Shown here piece after piece: positions 1 to 11,675 of a stretch of DNA of 64,000 bases. The stretch covers positions 201,471,001-201,535,000 of the forward strand of contig NC_092336.1 in the NCBI RefSeq assembly GCF_046630445.1. Reading direction: 5' to 3'. Under the pieces are notes generated by a model. It searched no databases. It was not told where the DNA came from and saw nothing but the letters and a program-made list of their open reading frames with translations. This DNA is from Rutidosis leptorrhynchoides. Lineage: Eukaryota; Streptophyta; Magnoliopsida; Asterales; Asteraceae. How positions within the stretch are numbered: position 1 is the stretch's first letter; every line of letters begins with the position of its first letter. The position numbers were made by a program, and so were the translations under genes.

Positions 1-8
1 TAATAATT

Positions 9-110
9 TACTTTAATAATTCATACTTTAATAATTCACTTTAATAATTCATACTTTAATAATTCACTTTAATAATTCATACTTTAATAATTCACTTTAA
101 TAATTCAAAA
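9..110. repeat. 28-bp tandem repeat
   Basis: About three and a half copies of a 28-bp unit built from two near-identical half-units (actttaataattc twice, then 'at'). It lies inside the LTR-like region at the left edge and continues to the window start, so the array may be longer. Confidence 0.85.
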
Positions 111-744
111 ATCTATTATAAATAGAATTCAATAGGTTTCATTATTTCATAGAAAATTGAAAATATTTTCTCTAAACTCTCTCAATCGATTTAAATATAT
201 ATATTTACTCCGTATTATTTCAAGATATTATTAGTATACATCAAAATTTTACGACGGAGTGCTGTCCGAGTGATTTCGAAATTGTTTTTCGAGCGGGATA
301 GAGCTAAGGAAATTATGGGTTATAGCTATGGAGGTTATGGGTATGGTTCGGGAGTATTGCTTTTGAGTCAAACTAGTATTTATCATCCCCGTTGTGTCTA
401 CGTACTTTTCCTGCAATATTGAATCTCAATATTGATACGTGAGCCCTCATAACTTAACTTTTATATATTATTATTGTATCCCTGACTAGTGCTCCAGTAT
501 ATAGGATTATGCATGCTTATACGTTCGTTATTGTCGTTAGATAGGTTATGTCGAATCTTGAATTAAATACATATGCTATTAAGATAAGATATATGATATG
601 CATGTCGTTGGAAAGCTAGCGAAAAATTGAGAACTTTTTATTTAGATATCGAATGGTTTCGATGAACGGTTTAGAAGTTATAGTCAATTGAATTTTTGTA
701 AAAATGATTATTATTATCGTCGTTATTATCGTCGTTATAATCTA

Positions 745-827
<83 letters not shown>
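745..827. repeat. (ATT)n microsatellite
   Basis: Almost pure ATT triplets for about 80 bp. Poly-isoleucine or poly-leucine open frames across it are artefacts of the repeat. Confidence 0.95.
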
Positions 828-904
828 CATTGTCGTTATTAATAAAAGATATTATTGTTATTTTTTATTATTATTATCGTTATTATCGTTAAGATTATAA
901 TTAG

Positions 905-927
905 TATTATTATTATTGTTATTATTA

Positions 928-1014
<87 letters not shown>

Positions 1015-1025
1015 ATTATTATCAT
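905..1025. repeat. (ATT/GTT)n microsatellite
   Basis: Second ATT-rich triplet run with a few GTT interruptions. Scattered ATT/ATC/AAT triplets continue to about 1500. The LARD LTRs at 41182 and 48746 carry similar AAT/ATA triplet-rich stretches, which supports a shared LTR architecture. Confidence 0.9.
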
Positions 1026-2802
1026 TCAAATAGTTATTAGTATTATCATTAATATTATTATTATTAGTATTATTATAATTAAAACTAATATTAGTAACAT
1101 CTAATTATTATGATTACTATTATTATTATTAATATGAAAACGATATAAAAGACGACTAAAAGCTATTAAACGAAACGATTAGGAAATAATGAGTATGAGT
1201 ATCATGATGAAATTAAGATATTGCAAGATATTGATTTAAAGGAAAAAAAATTGTTTTCATTATTTTACTATTATTGTCATTAAAAGTATTATTATTATTA
1301 AAACTATCATTTTTACTAAAATTATTATTTTTAATAAAAATATCATTGTTAATATGAAACATCATTATTATTATTATTATCGTTTTAGTACTATTATTAA
1401 TAAAAATGATCATTTTTAGAAAATATAATTATTGTTATTTTTATTAGTAGAATAATAATAATTATTACAAAATAATACAACTTTTACTTATTATTATTAT
1501 TATTATCAATATTATTTTATCAAATAAATATGTGATACAAAGATATTTTACTACGTATAATATAATTACATTAATAATATCTATTATATTATTTTTATGA
1601 TATTAAATGAACTTTATAAATTTTATTACTTAAGAAATATAAAAGTATATTTTTATTATATAAATTTTAATACAAAATTTTATTTATTACTAAAAGAACT
1701 CTATTATTTACTTTAATAAAATCTGTTAAAAATATTTAAATATATAAAACGACTATATTTAAACTATATAATAATCATGTATAAATTTTGGAAGACATTT
1801 TGGTCAATATGACTTTTGTTGACTTTTGCATATTTAGTCTCGAGCATTAGGATTGTGATATACTACGACTTAACCTAAATTGTTAGACAGATATTGATCA
1901 AACATATAAATATATATAATTAATATAGGTTCGTAAATCCAAGGCCAACCTTGCACTTGTTCAATGACGTCATATGTATTTTTACTACAAAATACAGTAT
2001 TGTGAGTTTCATTTGCTCCATTTTTAAATGCTTTTGCAATATATATTTTTGAGACTGAGAATACATGCGCTGCTTTTATAAATGCTTTACGAAATAGACA
2101 CAAGTAATCTAAATTACATTCTATGGTTGGATTATCGAATCGAATATCACCCCTTTTAGCTTGGTAGCCTAAGAATTAGGGAACAGACACCTTAATTGAC
2201 GCGAATCCTAAAGGTAGATCTACGGGCACTAACTCCCTCCATACTGGAAAATGGTATGCTTTAGTACTTCGAGTTTATATTATACAGATGGATTTCTGTT
2301 TTGGGGATATTCTATATGCATGATGTTAATGTCGGTTACCAGGTGTTCAATCCATATGAATGATTTTTAAACACTTGCGAGTGTATGATTATTGAATAAA
2401 GGAAATCTTGTGGTCTATTAAAATTATGGAATTGATGGATTATGATAAACTAATGAACTCACCAACCTTTTGGTTGACACTTTAAAGCATGTTTATTCTC
2501 AGGTATTAAAGAAATCTTCCGTTGTACATTAGCTCATTTTAAGGATATTACTTGGAGTCATTCATGGCATATCTCGAAAGAAGTTGCATTCGAGTCATTG
2601 AGTTCATCAAGATTATTATTAAGTCAATTATAGTTGGATGTATTATGAAATGGTATGCATGCCGTCAACTTTAGATGAAAAGAAAGTTTTTCTTTTAAAA
2701 ACGAATGCAATGTTTGTAAAATGTATCATATAGATGTCAAATACCTCGCGATGTAATCAACTATTGTGAATCGTTTATAATGTATATGAACGGGTCCTTT
2801 CA

Positions 2803-3020
2803 TCTAGTGGCCTTAAACTCATCCCCAAATGAATTTACCAAAAAGCCCTTCCAAAATATTTAATTAAAAGAAACAGAATCTGCCAACAGGAGCAGTGCGC
2901 AGCGCGCTCCATTAAATGTGAGCGGCGCGCACAAAGGTCTGAACCATCTCTGATCACAGTTTAATTACACACTGCTTCCCACACTTCATGTACCTTATTT
3001 ACACTTTTGTACAATAAATA
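2803..3020. other. Inter-element flank, no gene seen
   Basis: Sequence between the plus-sense LTR end and the Athila-like gag remnant. It contains a short GC-richer patch near 2890-2935 ('gcagtgcgcagcgcgctcc'). I see no coding frame, RNA gene or repeat boundary. Confidence 0.5.
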
Positions 3021-3359
3021 TTAGGGTCTTGCAAAAAACTTATCCTCCATTGTAGGCCAACTATCAATCTCACTTTCAGGCAATGATTCCAACCAATCCT
3101 TGGGATCGTCTTTTAAGGACCAAGGAAACACTCTCAAATAGATAACTGTGTCAGCAACATTTGCAATCTTGAACAAGTTGCAAATACTTTTAAAGTTCCG
3201 AAGATGCTCGAATGCATCTTCTTTCGGTGTACCCCTGAACTGGCATTGGTGTGTTATCATATACAAAATCTGTCCCTTAACCTCAAAATCCGTGGTGACT
3301 GCCGGTTGTCTAATGGCATGTCCGTTACCAGCCCTTGTGGCTTTCATCATTGCTTCCAT
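3021..3359 (-). pseudogene. Truncated Athila-like gag fragment
   Basis: A 112-aa minus-strand frame resembles the middle of the Athila gag at 35111-36157. Both carry MxxxMxA-R-GNGHAI/GQGHAI, then KGQILxMxTxQCQF-GxPKED, EHLRxFxxIC-LFKI, FPW-LKxxxKDWLESLPE and a final EDKF/VEKF. It stops just where the full gag continues into its C-terminal half, so only the core of the retrotransposon gag domain remains. Neither zinc knuckle nor pol is adjacent. It is a relic of a different Athila-type element, not part of the complete copy at 9635-39738. Confidence 0.8.
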
Positions 3360-5286
3360 CGTTTGACCTTCTCCTCCTTCAGCTATTATAACTTCTTATT
3401 TCTTAATATATTCAAAATCTGGAATATAAAAAGGTAACTCAGTGAAACCTTCGGCGATTTCCTGTTCTTCTTTAGCTTTGCTGCGTGTATGGTAAACTCT
3501 AGACGGTTCCAGAGTTATTTTACCTAAATCGTACCTTAAAGTAACTAGCTAAAAACTTAACAATTATCACACACTTACATGCAATTATAACCCGATCATG
3601 CAGTAATCTATAAGTAATTTGACCAGTTTGTTCCACAGAGAGCAGTTTAATCGAGATCTTAAAACTAGTAATTATCCTAGAGATTTAATAAAAAGAGTTG
3701 GTTTGTATTTTAATTCACGCAATTAACGTGAAGTGGATAATACGAATTAACAATTAAGATAAAACAGTGTCCACTTGAATGATTCACTATTAATATGGAT
3801 TGTTCTTGCGATTATTACTGATTATTATGTCTTTAATATAGATGTATGACTTCTCACAAAGTTTTAATCAATCAAAGTTAGTAAACTCACATAAACTTAC
3901 TTCAAGAGATTAAACTATATTTGATAGAAACTAATGAGACTTGATTTGGACTAAACTCACGTAAAATCCTAATTATAACAATCACTTGCAATCATTACAC
4001 TCTTATGCAGTTCACAAACCTTTCAATTAGCAATTAAATCAATGACGCAATCACTTGAAATCACTTCTCTAATTGTCTAAATCACCTAAGTGTTGAAGCA
4101 TAAATTGCATCTCAAATCTAACTCACATTAAATGATTAACAATCTATTTAATTGAATTAAGAACATAGAACATGCATACGAATGGATCTTTAATCAAACA
4201 TAATCAATTTCAATCACAAAACATTAAATCCAAATGATAGAACAATACAATATTCATAGTTTCACATTCAAGCAAACACCAAACTATTTAGCCTAGCATA
4301 TTAAAGTAGCAAGAAATGAATAAACAATAAAAACTAAGAGTATTCATGATTACAATGATAAACTGATGATAAAAACAAGTACCGAACGTTATGATTAATC
4401 AAATAGAAGCAAAGGATGAGCAAATCTTCAATGGTAGGGTTTAGGTCTTCAAAGAACTCTTCAATTCGTAGCTGGAAAACTGCACACCTCTTTAGGGTTA
4501 AAAACCTCGACTATAAATAGCTGAACAAAAAGTAAATTAACCGGGACCGCATCGCGACCGCGACATGGCCATCGTGACCGGGATCCATCATCAACATCGC
4601 GACCGCGATCAGTGTATCGCGACCGTGATTCAGTGTTTTTCGATTCTTTCAAGTTCTGTTAATGTATTACGGCCGGGACTCCACCTATTGTGGTCGGGAT
4701 CAACTCCAAACTCAATAAAACTTCAATTTCTGGCGTCCAAACATACTTTAAGCTCAAATATAACCAATATTCAGCAAGAAACAGCCAAAACATTAACCCA
4801 AAGATCTCTGGAGCTATATTCATCATTTTATCTCAATTAATCACCAAAGTCTTCACATTTTCGCAAATAAATGACAATAAAGAACTGATATTGTGATGTA
4901 AAATATGTATAATTTGAGCGATATCACATACACATTTTTAGTTTTCACTACATTAACTTTCTTTTTTATTTGCTACAGTTTCATGTTTTTAAATTCTTTG
5001 CTAAGTCAATAAAGAGGGTCCCACTAAAGAGTTATCATCTAGCTATTGTTGAAATGTTTTCATCCTTATAATCTTACTTTGCCATTAAATTTTTCCTCGA
5101 CACTCCAACACATACTATAGACATATTTCTTTCTTTGCGAAACAAATATGTACTTACAATCCAGGTTCTAAAACTTCCACTATTACAAAATGAAATTGAT
5201 AGTGACAGTGTGTGTAAAATTAGTCTAATCAATTGTGCTATTTTTGTTATGTAACAGAAGCAAGAGGATTATATACATTCGGTAAC
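3360..5286. other. Degenerate flank, possible old Athila-like LTR remnant
   Basis: No supported gene. Between 3540 and 3660 the sequence ('gaccagtttgttccacagag') recalls the 'ccggttcgttccacagggaa' stretch of the Athila LTR near 9810. With the gag remnant beside it, 3540-4900 may be a decayed Athila-family LTR. No terminal repeats or Asp-type primer site were found. A GC-rich repeat sits at 4545-4640. The flank ends at the Copia target duplication (5287-5291). Confidence 0.35.
4545..4640. repeat. GC-rich short direct repeat cluster (TCGCGACCGCGA-type)
   Basis: Four or so imperfect copies of 'atcgcgaccgcgac' occur within 100 bp of AT-rich DNA. The Athila element also carries isolated CG-rich, near-palindromic motifs (CCGCGAGTCGCGG) in its LTRs and spacers, so this may be the equivalent module of an older relative. 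Confidence 0.6.
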
Positions 5287-5291
5287 AAAAG

Positions 5292-5763
5292 TGTAAAAAA
5301 CCATATAATCAACCAGAAGAATGAACAAAATCACACACAAGAAGAATTTAATCAAAATACTTCCATAAAACCCTAAATCAAACCGGACAAAGTCCAAAAC
5401 TAATACACAAAATAAATGATCCTTCACTCTTACAAAGAAAAACACCACTTCAATTGTGAATAATCATCAACAGATGACTAATCACTCTTCAACAATCTAA
5501 CCCTAATTTTAGAGAGAAAAATACAGAAAAACGATTGAGTCTCCAAAAAATAATACAGAAATATAAATAAAAAAAACTTTATATAATATCTGCACTTTCT
5601 AAACTTGTCATAAATAGTCCCTGTACTTGTGTTAAACTTCAGCCACTAAACTTTGCTTTTTTATAAATCTGCCCTGCAATTAACAAAACACAATATACAA
5701 GAACAAGTGCATGAAAAAATATATTCCAAGTTAGATTGCACGATACCTTTAACCTTTTAAACA
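5292..5763 (-). repeat. Copia 3' LTR (element sense), 472 bp
   Basis: Starts 'tgtaaaaaacc' and ends 'ttttaaaca' on the plus strand. It is matched by 40987-41181 plus 52530-52778. Relative to that copy it retains about 20 bp near 5530 ('cagaaaaacgattgag') and a few bases near 5640 that the other LTR lacks. The intact site here shows the LARD target in its uninterrupted form ('gactaatcactcttc', 5479-5493). Confidence 0.95.
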
Positions 5764-5774
5764 TCCCCCCACAA
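5764..5774 (-). promoter_or_regulatory. Copia polypurine tract
   Basis: Plus-strand 'tccccccacaa' reads as a purine-rich TTGTGGGGGGA on the element strand, immediately before the 3' LTR start TGTTTAAAAGG. This is the expected site and composition for plus-strand DNA priming. Confidence 0.85.
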
Positions 5775-5817
5775 TCTAATCTTGGAATATATCAACAAGC
5801 CCAAGCTTGTCACAAAA

Positions 5818-7341
5818 TTAGTTGTGAGTTTTTGAACTTAAACCTTTTGTGAGCACATCTGCAATCTGCACACTGGAATCAATTTTTATAGTTTTTATAT
5901 TACCTGCACTTACTTTCTCTCTTATGAAATGAACATCAACCTCTAGATGTTTTGTTTTCTCATGGAAAACATGATTGGCAGCAATCTGTATTGCAGCCTT
6001 GCTATCACAATATAAAGACACAGGCAAAACAGAATCAATGTGCAGATCTCTTAACAATTTTAATATCCACATTATCTCACAGGCATCATTACTCATTCCT
6101 CTATATTCAGATTCTGCAGAAGATCTAGAAACAACATTCTGTTTCTTACTTTTCCATGAAATAAGAGAATCTCCCATAAACACACAATATCCATTAACAG
6201 ACTTTCTAAATGACATGGACTTTGCCCAGTCAGCATCAACAAATGCAGTTATGTCAAAACTTGTTGACTTAACAATAGAAACACCTTTTCCAGGGGATTG
6301 CTTCAAATATCTTAGAACATGAAAAGCAAGCTTTAAATGACAATCCAATGGTGAATGCATAAATTGACTTAGGCAATGAACTGCAAATGCAATATCAGGC
6401 CTAGTCATTGTTAAGTAAATGAGTTTTCCAACAAGTTTTTGATAATATGAAATATTTTCAAGTTTCTTATTTTTATCACTGCACTCAGTATCAATAACCA
6501 TATTCTGTTCCATTGGTGTTAAAACAGGTTTACAACCTAACATACCAAAATCTTGCAACAACTCCAAACAATATTTCCATTGATTCATGCAAACACCATT
6601 ATCAATATCAAGTATTTCAATTCCCAGAAAATACTTAAGTTTCCCTAGATCTTTTATCATAAAATTTTTGCTTAAATATGACTTAAACTCTTTAATTTCT
6701 TGTTCATTGTTTCCAATGATAATGATATCATCTACATAGACCAAAATAACCAAGAAAACATCATTTTCAGATTTAGTAGATAATGAATAGTCATTAATAC
6801 TTTGAACAAATCCATTATCTTCCAACACAGAAGTCAGTTTCTCATTCCACTTTCCTGGTGCTTGTTTTAAACCATAAAGAGACTTGATTAATTTACAAAC
6901 TTTAGTACTATCTTTATTAAAGTACCCTTCAGGAGGTGTCATGTACACATCCTCAACAATTTCTCCAAAGAGAAATGCATTGTTTACATCTAATTGATGT
7001 AAAACCCAGCCTTTATTAATTGCCAGATTAATTAGACACCTAACAGTTACCATTTTCACAACTGGTGAAAAAGTTTCTTTATAATCTATGCCAACTCTTT
7101 GACTAAACCCCTTAGCCACTAACCTTGCCTTAAATCTTTCAATTTCACCATTTGACTTGTGTTTAATCTTATAAACCCATTTGGACCCAAATGGCTTTCT
7201 ACCAGGAGGTAGGTCAACCATTTCCCAAGTAAGATTTCTGTTTAAAGCAGTAATTTCATCATTCATAGCATCAACCCAATTCTTATCTTTTGAAGCCTCA
7301 AGATAAGAACTTGGTTCAATGCTTTTGTTAAGATTAGACAC
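5818..7341 (-). pseudogene. Copia reverse transcriptase-RNase H region
   Basis: This 507-aa frame covers the C-terminal part of a Copia polyprotein. It opens near the start of the RT domain (W-AM-EI-AL--N-TW, then FGSKWVYKIK, RFKARLVAKGFSQ) and holds the catalytic YVDD (LVYVDDIIIIGN), then TRPDIAFAV and RNase H landmarks (DADWA, SAESEY, LYCDSKAAIQIA, HLEVDVHFIRE, DVLTKGL). The domain looks complete. It is out of frame with the integrase frame upstream: the shift lies near 7345-7380 in a T/A-run, and the integrase frame ends in a TAG at 7383. The element copy is therefore not expressed as one polyprotein. Confidence 0.93.
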
Positions 7342-7382
7342 AAAACAATAATTTTCTTGGTTAAAAAAGAATAATTGACAAC

Positions 7383-8834
7383 CTATTCTATACCATATTT
7401 GACTTTACTCTCAATTACATAGTCTGCAAATCTTTTTGGAAGGCCTGCTGCTATTCTGTCTGATCTTCTAACAGTAGAAGTCTCACCACTTTCATGAGTA
7501 TTAATATTTTCTTTTTGTGAAAGTGTGCCTTCAGGGATAACATTCTCATCAAGTGTTGCACTTTGATTGCCTTCTTTGTTAACATCACAATAGATATCAA
7601 CTTGAAGTGAGTCAGATGTGCCATCACTAAGTTCAGTGTCTCTCCCTTCATCATTGGGTCTTTTAGAGTTTTGGTTTTGAAAAACAACATCATTTTCTGA
7701 AAACAAATCAAAGAAATTTAAATGTGTAATACTAGTATCAAACAAAGTATCTTTAGACAAACCAGAATTTTTAAAAGGAAACACAGTTTCAAAAAATTTT
7801 ACATCTCTTGTAAATAAAACAGTTTTTGATTCAAGGTTATAAAGTTTATAACCCTTTTTTACTGAAGAATAGCCAATTAAAACACATTTAGCAGCTCTAC
7901 TAGTGAACTTATCATTTACATTTAAAATAGTAGCATAACAAAGACAACCAAAAACTCTAATATGAGAGAGACTTGGCTTAAAGCCAAAAATACACTCAAA
8001 TGGGGACTTTCCAGACAGATAAGCAGTGGGTAACCTATTCACAAGATAAACAGCAGTTAGAGCACACTCAGTCCAGAAATTAAGAGGTAATCCCCCTTGA
8101 AACATAAGACTTCTTGCTAAATTAAGCAGATGTCTATGTTTTCTTTCTGCAATCCCATTCTGTTGGGGTGTATAAGCACAAGATGTTTGATGTATAATTC
8201 CTTTTGAATGACAAAAACTTTCCATTTGATTATTACAAAATTCAGTACCATTGTCAGACCTAATTGTTTTAATATCTGTATTAAACTGATTCTTAATTAG
8301 GTTATAAAATTCATAAAACTTATCAAACACCTGATCCTTTCCTTTTATGAGATAAACCCAAACAGCCCTAGAAAAGTCATCAACAAGTGTAATAAAAGAT
8401 TTATATCCTTCCCTACTTGGTATTTTATATGGTCCCCACACATCAAGGTGAATCAATTCACCTAATTTTGTTGTTTTATGTTCACTTAAAGGAAATAGTT
8501 CTCTAGTTTGCTTGGCCTTATGACACACATCACAAGGATTGTTTATAAAAGAATCTTTGTATTTTAAATTTGGTTTTAAAACATTTAAAACTTGTTGTGC
8601 AGGGTGTCCTAGCCCGTGATGCCACAACCTAGCAGATACATTATTGGATTCAATTGAATTATTGATATGATTATGTTCAGTTATATTCTCACCCTTCTTA
8701 AATAAACATAAACCTTCAGACACATCACCAATCCCCACAGTTTTGTTTACCCTCAAGTCCTGAAGATAACACTTAAACTTGTCAAATCCCACAAAAATAT
8801 TGTTATCAGTTGTTAATCTGTTAATAGATAACAA
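7383..8834 (-). pseudogene. Copia integrase region
   Basis: This 483-aa frame has the GAG-pre-integrase zinc-binding part (LWHHGLGHPAQQVL, then CDVCHKAKQ), followed by the catalytic core with the first Asp in HLDVWGPYKIPS, the second in IRSDNGTEFCN and the Glu in TPQQNGIAERKHRHLL, and the Copia C-terminal GKSPFECIFG and RVFGCLCYA blocks. Upstream, an in-frame TAG in the protease-integrase linker (about 8895) separates it from the protease. Downstream it is frameshifted relative to RT. The TPQQNG-AERKHRH form is common to several plant Copia lineages, so I do not assign one. Confidence 0.93.
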
Positions 8835-9634
8835 GTTAACACAGTATTCTGGTACAAGTAAGACATTATTTAAAATTAGATTATCATTTATTTTCTACTT
8901 TCCAATCTTTCTAATTTTAGCCTTAGTACCATTGGGATGTCTAACAGTAATATTGTATTTAGTGATGTCAATCTTATCAAACAGATTTTCTTCAGAACAA
9001 ACCATATGTTGATTTACTCCAGAATCAAAAATCCAATGTTTAAGATGTCTTAAAGGTTTGTTGTTAAGATTTGAACAAAAAAATCTTTCAAAATTTTGAT
9101 TAAATAATGTATTACAGTTAAAAAATCAACCTGCCATGTTGGCACTTGCATCATTGGAAGATTCAGTATCTTTACTTATAAGATTCATTAACTTGAGTAT
9201 CTGTTCTTCAGAAAAAGGAAAACCAGAACTGGACACTTGATTATTATCAGATGTTTTATTAGTAACAGAATTATTATTATTGGCAACAAACTTTGGTGCA
9301 TATTGGTTAAAAGGTTTCTTTTTATATCAAGGAGGATATCCAATTATTTCAAAACATCTGTCAATGGTATGACCTTTCATACCACACTTTGTACATTGAA
9401 AATTTGTATTAGGTCCTCTTGTACTTCTTTTAAAACCAGAATTATTATTAAAACTATTATTAACAGTTTTGCCAAAAAATTTGAAGTTTGACTTCCTTTT
9501 TGAATATCAGAAGTAGCTAATCCCCTACGAGACTCTTCCCTTGATAAGATTGCATAAGTAGTCTTAACATCAAGAAGAGGATCCCTAGTTAACAAGTTAC
9601 TTCTGATTGGTTGATATTCATCATTTAAGCCCAT
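8835..9634 (-). pseudogene. Copia protease and C-terminal gag, degenerate
   Basis: No single frame is open. On the minus strand a zinc knuckle of form CxxCxxxxHxxxxC (CTKCGMKGHTIDRC) lies near 9345-9400 and is followed by an in-frame TGA at about 9329. A protease active-site motif WIFDSGVNQH lies near 9003-9037. The right end (9377-9634) is the second half of the gag domain (TRDPLLDVKTTYAILSREE). It continues at 39739 on the far side of the Athila insertion, whose duplication CCCAT lies at 9630-9634. Small frameshifts also occur near 9470. Confidence 0.85.
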
Positions 9635-10980
9635 TGATATTAAAGCTAAGGGGTATAAAATACTATTAAATTTTACAAGAAAATACTATTAAATACGATA
9701 CAATTTTACACAAGATATTTATTTATTTAGAGAATGGATATACTTAAACCTTGCTACAACACTTATAGGCAGTGTACCTAATCGTACAGTAGTGTAGTTT
9801 TTAGTAAGTCCGGTTCGTTCCACAGGGAATCTTTTAACAAAGCTTAACGCTATATTAGTTTTATTTTATAAAAATACAAATATATATATAAGTAATATTA
9901 TTATTATAAAGGGGGGTTTTTACCGTTTAATGACCGGTTTGTCAATTTTTTTAAAACTTTAGTTGCAGTTAAAACCAAAATTAAAAATAAATACAAGACT
10001 TAATGTAAAGTAAATAATGATAATGAAATTGTGATAAATAAAAGTGCGATAAAATAAACTTGCGATAATTAAAAAGTACGATAATTAAAAGTGCAATTAA
10101 ATACAATAACAATAAATAAAAGTGCGATAATTAGAAGTGCAATTAAATATAAAATAAAGGAAATTAAATATGAAAAAAAAGAATTATGCTTATTTAAACT
10201 TCCGTAATCATGATGTTTGACGTGTTGATTTTAGTTTTATGCCCATGGGTTAATTGTCCTTTGTCCTGGATTATTTAATATGTCCGTCTAGTTTTTATCC
10301 ATAACAGTCCATCAGTCATAAATATAAAGTGCGAGTGTCCTCGTCAAATTATCCTTATACCCGAAGTTAAATATTCCAACTAATTGGGGACTTAAACTGT
10401 AACAAGATTTTTTAATACTTTGTTTAATAATTACACCAGGTTATCGACTGCGTGTAACCCAAGGTTTTAATACTTTGTTAACAATTATGCCAAGTGTCCT
10501 TGTACATAATTTCACCCCTGTTTTAATAATTCTAGTGGCTATTAATCCATTCCCGTGTCCGGTTAATTGAACGATTATTCGTACATATAAATACCCTGCC
10601 CATCGTATCCGATCGAGTGTATATGGTTATTAATAGGGATGTCCAATTGTAAATCTTTATATTAACATTAACAAATTATCATTTAGTTAAACAAATATAA
10701 AGCCCATTAATAGCCCATAGTCTAATTTCCACAAGTGTCGTTCTTTTGTCCAAACCCCAATTATGGTACAAAGCCCAATTACCCAATTTTAGTAATTAGT
10801 CCAACATCATGATTACTTCGTTTTAAATAAGCATAATAATAACTTAGCTACGAGACATTAATGTAAAAAGGTTGAACATAACTTACAATGATTAAAAATA
10901 GCGTAGCGTTACACGGACAGAATTTCGACTTACACCCTTACAACATTCGCTAACATACCCTTATTATTAGAATTAAAATT

Positions 10981-11059
<79 letters not shown>

Positions 11060-11661
11060 CGTTTACATATAGAGAAAGAGAGATTTTATGGATATTTTTA
11101 CGATCAGAATTCGCTGGCTTTTATAGGAATTTTCGTCCAGGGGGACTCCGCGACTCGCGCCCTTTTTGCTCTTCAAACTCCGCGAGTCGCGGAGTTTGTA
11201 ATTACAGCTCACCCAGCTTTGGCTCTTTGTTTACCGACGGTTTATTATATTATATAATATATAAATAATTATAAGAATTATTTAAATATTATATTATATT
11301 TATGTACATAGTTCACTTGTAATTTTTAGTCCATTGCGTCGAGCGTTGAGAGTTGACTCTGGTCCCGGTTCCGGATTTTCGAACGTCCTTGCATACAATT
11401 TAATATCTTGTACTTAGCGTTTTGAATCTTGTACTCTTGTAATTTTGAGACGTTTCTTATCAATAATTGGAACCTCTTTGATTGTATTTTGTACTTTTGA
11501 GCTTTTTGGTCGTTTGCGTCTTCAATTCGTCGAATCTGTCTTTTGTCTTCACCTTTTATTATTTAAACGAATATTACTTGTAAATAGAACAATTACAACT
11601 AAAAGCTTGTCTTTCTTGAGGAATAATGCTATGAAATATATGTTCATTTTTAGCATTATCA
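9635..11661 (-). repeat. Athila 3' LTR (element sense), 2027 bp
   Basis: Begins 'tgatattaaagctaagggg' and ends 'tagcattatca'. It pairs with 37709-39738. It contains a long (TA)n run and two GC-rich near-palindromes (11148-11160 and 11180-11192). Plus-strand frames such as 11445-11678 lie in this LTR and are not genes. Confidence 0.95.
10990..11058. repeat. (TA)n microsatellite in Athila LTR
   Basis: About 34 TA dinucleotides. The partner LTR has the same run at about 39068-39135, preceded by one more 'aaaatt' unit, showing slippage since insertion. Confidence 0.95.
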
Positions 11662-11675
11662 AATATTCCCACACT
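11662..11675 (-). promoter_or_regulatory. Athila polypurine tract
   Basis: Element-strand sequence just upstream of the 3' LTR reads GTGTGGGAATATT, a short purine-rich tract at the expected place for plus-strand priming. The mark is 'aatattcccacac' on the plus strand. Confidence 0.7.

Larger units (their letters stand above)
1..2802 (+). mobile_element. LTR (3' or solo) of a Tekay/LARD-related Gypsy element, truncated by window edge
   Basis: From about 1860 to 2802 this region is the reverse complement of the first 900 bp of the LARD LTR at 41182 and resembles the Tekay LTR at 19747. Shared landmarks are the stretch around 'cattctatggttg', the 'gacgcgaatcctaaag' block, 'ttctcaggtatta' and the end 'cgggtcctttca' (2791-2802). 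The element therefore reads on the plus strand, opposite to all others here. After 2802 there is no initiator-Met primer site, so this is a 3' LTR or a solo LTR rather than a 5' LTR. Positions 1-1800 are AT-rich with microsatellites. The left border lies outside the window. Confidence 0.7.

Noticed and set aside
688..1104. Poly-Ile/poly-Leu open frames
   Set aside because: They are translations of (ATT)n microsatellites with no other composition.
9837..10960. Possible satellite or array in the Athila LTR
   Set aside because: The short repeated 'gcgataattaaaa' phrases are irregular and occur in one block per LTR, without tandem periodicity.
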